Source: JAMCRM01 sp041685075 (GTDB lineage: Bacteria > Acidobacteriota > Terriglobia > Bryobacterales > Bryobacteraceae). From it: 8,215 nucleotides of DNA. The position numbers and the translations under genes were made by a program. The stretch spans positions 1 through 8,215 of the forward strand of contig JAWLGN010000243.1 of assembly GCA_041685075.1 (NCBI GenBank), given 5' to 3'. Numbering within the stretch: the first letter of the stretch is position 1; every line of letters begins with the position of its first letter. The notes beneath the pieces were generated by a model that was not told where the DNA came from, did no database searches, and saw only the letters and a program-made list of their open reading frames with translations. Of the stretch, positions 6,088 to 8,215 are shown piece after piece.

Positions 6088-8110
6088 TCTTCACGCGGCC
6101 GCCGGTGAGGCGCGCCACCCAATCCGAGGCGGCGCGTAACGGAGCGGTAAGGCGCCAGGAAAACGACTGCTTCAGGGCCAGGATATCGCCCCCGCTGCCG
6201 CCGCCGCCGGCGGATTCAAGCGCCCGGACGTGTTCCAGGCGAGGCAGCAATACGTCGAGTTGCGGGGCCGCGGCCAGCACGTCGTCGACGAACCTGCCGA
6301 TGGTGCGGGCGACCTCGTCCCAGCCCGGGCCGGGAGGTCCCGCGGCCTCCTCACGCCACACGGGGAAGCCGGCCTGCAGCCGGCGGACGAGATCCCGGGT
6401 GGTGCTGTAGAGGATCAGGTTCTCCCCGGCGCCGGAGCCATCGCGGATCTCCCGGGCCGTGGGAAGATCGCGGGCCAGCACGGGCCTGCGATGCGCCAAA
6501 CCCTCCATGATGGGGAAGCCGAAGCCTTCATAGAGCGAGGGAAAGACGATGAGCTTGGCGGTCCGGAAGAGGTGGCGCATGCGCTCGGGCTCGATGGGCC
6601 CGCTGGGCACGGTGCGGACCCCGGGGACGGCGTCCGGCTGCAGCCCCAGGGCCAGGATCGATTCCCCGGGAAAGGCCTCCCGGAGCGCGCGGGCGGTCGG
6701 CGCGACGAACTTGTGGCTGAAGTGGTTGCCGACGATCAGGAGGTGCTCGCCCGGCTGCGGCGGCTCATCGGGCGCGTAGTCTCGCACATCGAGCGAGAGC
6801 GGGCAGACCAGCTCCCTGAGCCCCGGCCGGCGAGAGAACCGCCGGCGGAACTGCTCGGCGGTGAACCGGCTGATGTAGACGACGCCGTCGGCGTGGGCGA
6901 AGACGGCGCTCCAGATCGCGTCGAGATCGGGCTGCCGCAGGTAAAGGCAGTCGTAGCCGATGGCGTCCAGCATGACGTAGACGTTCACCAGCCCGCTGGC
7001 GGCCATGCGCCCGAAGTGCTCCAGGGTGAAGGGCTGGCCGAAGCAGAGCGAGGCGGCGAAGACGCAGTCCGCCTCGGGCGTCGTGAAGTGCAGGCCGGGT
7101 ATGTCGTCCAGGCGATGGAAGCGGCGCGCTTCCGGGGAAACCACCACGTGGAGATCGTAAGGCCACAGGCGCGCGGCGGACTCGAGCAGGCGCTTGCCCG
7201 CGGTGAAGGTGCCGTTGTGAAGCGGCGCGAAATACGAGAAGTCGAAGGCCACGGCGGGCCGCGCGGCGCCCGCGGCCAGCAGGGCGCCCAGCAGCCGCTC
7301 GGCGCGGTACTGCGGCCCATTGAGATACTGGAGCCGCGCGGGGGCGTACTCTGGGTAGCGGCGATGCAGCGTCTGCTCGTTGCGGCGCTCGAGCGCGGCG
7401 GCTTCAGTAGCGTCGAAGGAGCCGCCGGCGGTGTGGTAGACGAAAGCTCGGTTGGCCAGCGCGACCCGGTAGCCGCCCCGGTTGGCCCGCAGAATGAGGT
7501 CGTTCTCTTCGTTGTAACCGGGGGAGTAGCACTCGTCGAAAAAGCCGAACTCCTCCAGCACCTCGAGCTTGATGAGCAGGCAGAAGCCCACGCCCGTCGG
7601 GACGAACTGGAACTCCGGCAGGTAGCGGGCCAGCGCGGCGTAGCGGCGGTGGGCTTCGGCGGGCGGCAGGGCGCGGCACTCCCGCTGGTGGGGCAGGGAA
7701 CAGATGGTGGCGTTGTTGGAGCGTGGGTTGACGAAGCCGATGAGGGGTTCCAGGGCCGCGATGCGCCGCATCTCGGGGATGGCGCCGGGGAAGACCAGGG
7801 TATCGGAGTTGAGCAGCAGGGCGTCGTGCCCGCGGAGGGCGGCCCGCTTGAGTCCGGCATTGGCGGAGGTGACAAAGCCGAGGTTGCGCGGATTCACCGC
7901 CACCTCGAAGGGGAGACGGAAGCGGGCGGCCGCGCGGCCGAGGACCTCCTGGAGGGCCGTGTCGTCCGGGGAGTCGTTGACCGCAAACAGCGAGCAGCAG
8001 GCGGCGGCCAACTCGTCCTCGATCGCTTCGAGGGAACCGAGGAGCGATTCGGCCAGTGCGGGATCCCGGTAGAAAGGCACAATCAGGTCGAGAGGACGGG
8101 ACGTGCTCAT
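6020..8110 (-). CDS. GT2-GT4 fusion glycosyltransferase
   Basis: This is a bifunctional cytoplasmic glycosyltransferase of 696 aa. The GT-A (GT2) half spans about residues 7-265: LIVPFYRDP, FAVNDSP, NLGFVTSANAGL, the metal-binding LLNSD (Ser102/Asp103 region), FVNPRSNNATICSLP, PTGVGFCLLI, and the YNEENDL acidic segment at 199-205. The GT-B (GT4) half spans about 285-590: FDFSYFAPLHNGT, VVYISRFTAEQF, LLIVGNHFSHK at the start of the nucleotide-binding lobe, and FPSLYEGFGFPIMEG, which holds the Glu528/Glu536 EX7E pair. A Gly-rich linker (632-642) is followed by LKQSFSWRLTAPLR, a tail motif common in polysaccharide GTs. The start at 8110 is 13 bp after the stop of the ABC ATPase gene, so the two are probably one operon. 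No strong Shine-Dalgarno is visible. The fusion suggests two consecutive sugar additions to the same glycan; sugars unknown. Confidence 0.9.
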   Translation of the reverse strand: MSTSRPLDLIVPFYRDPALAESLLGSLEAIEDELAAACCSLFAVNDSPDDTALQEVLGRAAARFRLPFEVAVNPRNLGFVTSANAGLKRAALRGHDALLLNSDTLVFPGAIPEMRRIAALEPLIGFVNPRSNNATICSLPHQRECRALPPAEAHRRYAALARYLPEFQFVPTGVGFCLLIKLEVLEEFGFFDECYSPGYNEENDLILRANRGGYRVALANRAFVYHTAGGSFDATEAAALERRNEQTLHRRYPEYAPARLQYLNGPQYRAERLLGALLAAGAARPAVAFDFSYFAPLHNGTFTAGKRLLESAARLWPYDLHVVVSPEARRFHRLDDIPGLHFTTPEADCVFAASLCFGQPFTLEHFGRMAASGLVNVYVMLDAIGYDCLYLRQPDLDAIWSAVFAHADGVVYISRFTAEQFRRRFSRRPGLRELVCPLSLDVRDYAPDEPPQPGEHLLIVGNHFSHKFVAPTARALREAFPGESILALGLQPDAVPGVRTVPSGPIEPERMRHLFRTAKLIVFPSLYEGFGFPIMEGLAHRRPVLARDLPTAREIRDGSGAGENLILYSTTRDLVRRLQAGFPVWREEAAGPPGPGWDEVARTIGRFVDDVLAAAPQLDVLLPRLEHVRALESAGGGGSGGDILALKQSFSWRLTAPLRAASDWVARLTGGRVKISGGAAGPRPAGDGEPPPRTDR

Positions 8111-8123
8111 CGGCGCTGCCGGT

Positions 8124-8215
8124 TCACGTGGCGGCGGCCTTCCTGCCGCCGTAGGCTTCGGTGACCTCCTCGACCGTGCCGGCCATGACCAGTTCGCCGT
8201 GATCCAGCCAGATGG
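8124..8215 (-). CDS. polysaccharide ABC exporter ATP-binding protein, C-terminal end (partial)
   Basis: The minus-strand frame enters from the window edge and ends in TGA at 8126-8124, giving 29 residues that begin IWLDHGELVMAGTVEEV and run on through TEAY. The pattern WLDxGxLxxxGxxEEVxxxY is the end of the nucleotide-binding domain in Wzt/RfbB/TagH-type ATPases that drive export of O-antigen or teichoic-acid chains across the inner membrane. The protein stops eight residues after that Tyr, so it lacks the C-terminal carbohydrate-binding domain that some Wzt proteins carry. Walker motifs lie outside the window, so another ABC subfamily is possible. It directly precedes the GT2-GT4 fusion gene. 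Confidence 0.72.
   Translation of the reverse strand, partial: IWLDHGELVMAGTVEEVTEAYGGRKAAAT

Noticed and set aside
6230..8164. Long plus-strand open frame of 644 codons
   Set aside because: It is antisense to the well-supported GT2-GT4 gene, has no recognisable domain, and is a product of high-GC codon bias.

Overview
The window is a piece of a high-GC bacterial chromosome carrying a surface-polysaccharide (O-antigen, capsule or exopolysaccharide) locus. Hand-counted sample rows in gmd and the glycosyltransferase genes give about 70-72% G+C. The organism cannot be fixed from this sequence. The HipA_2-type kinase beside a small PilZ-like protein, with tandem GT2 proteins nearby, resembles Acidobacteriota gene content, but that is inference from memory.

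Layout: (1) bases 1-89 may hold the tail of an upstream gene. (2) 90-1103 (+) is gmd, GDP-mannose 4,6-dehydratase, which supplies GDP-4-keto-6-deoxymannose for deoxysugars. (3) 1104-2650 is clearly lower in G+C (sample rows about 38-55%, one 62%). It holds a 241-bp non-coding stretch with an unusual CTAG-rich palindrome, a HipA-like kinase gene (1345-2265) and a small PilZ-like gene (2311-2625). It looks like an insert in the sugar locus. (4) 2655-4235 (+) and 4223-6087 (+) are tandem paralogues, each built from two GT2 domains. In the first, the N-terminal GT domain has lost its nucleotide-binding and catalytic segments by in-frame deletions. The second is complete in content but broken by a one-base frameshift near 5119. 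(5) On the minus strand, 6020-8110 encodes a GT2-GT4 fusion glycosyltransferase. It lies 13 bp downstream of the end of an ABC-transporter ATPase gene (8124-8215, partial) of the polysaccharide-export type. Its 3' end overlaps the end of the second tandem GT by 68 bp, tail to tail.

Together the genes suggest a deoxysugar-containing glycan made by multi-domain cytoplasmic glycosyltransferases and exported by an ABC (Wzm/Wzt-like) system. No tRNA, rRNA, CRISPR array, transposase or convincing intrinsic terminator was seen. The points most worth a second look are the kinase/PilZ-like insert with its palindromic upstream region, the degenerate first domain of the GT at 2655-4235, and the frameshift in its neighbour.
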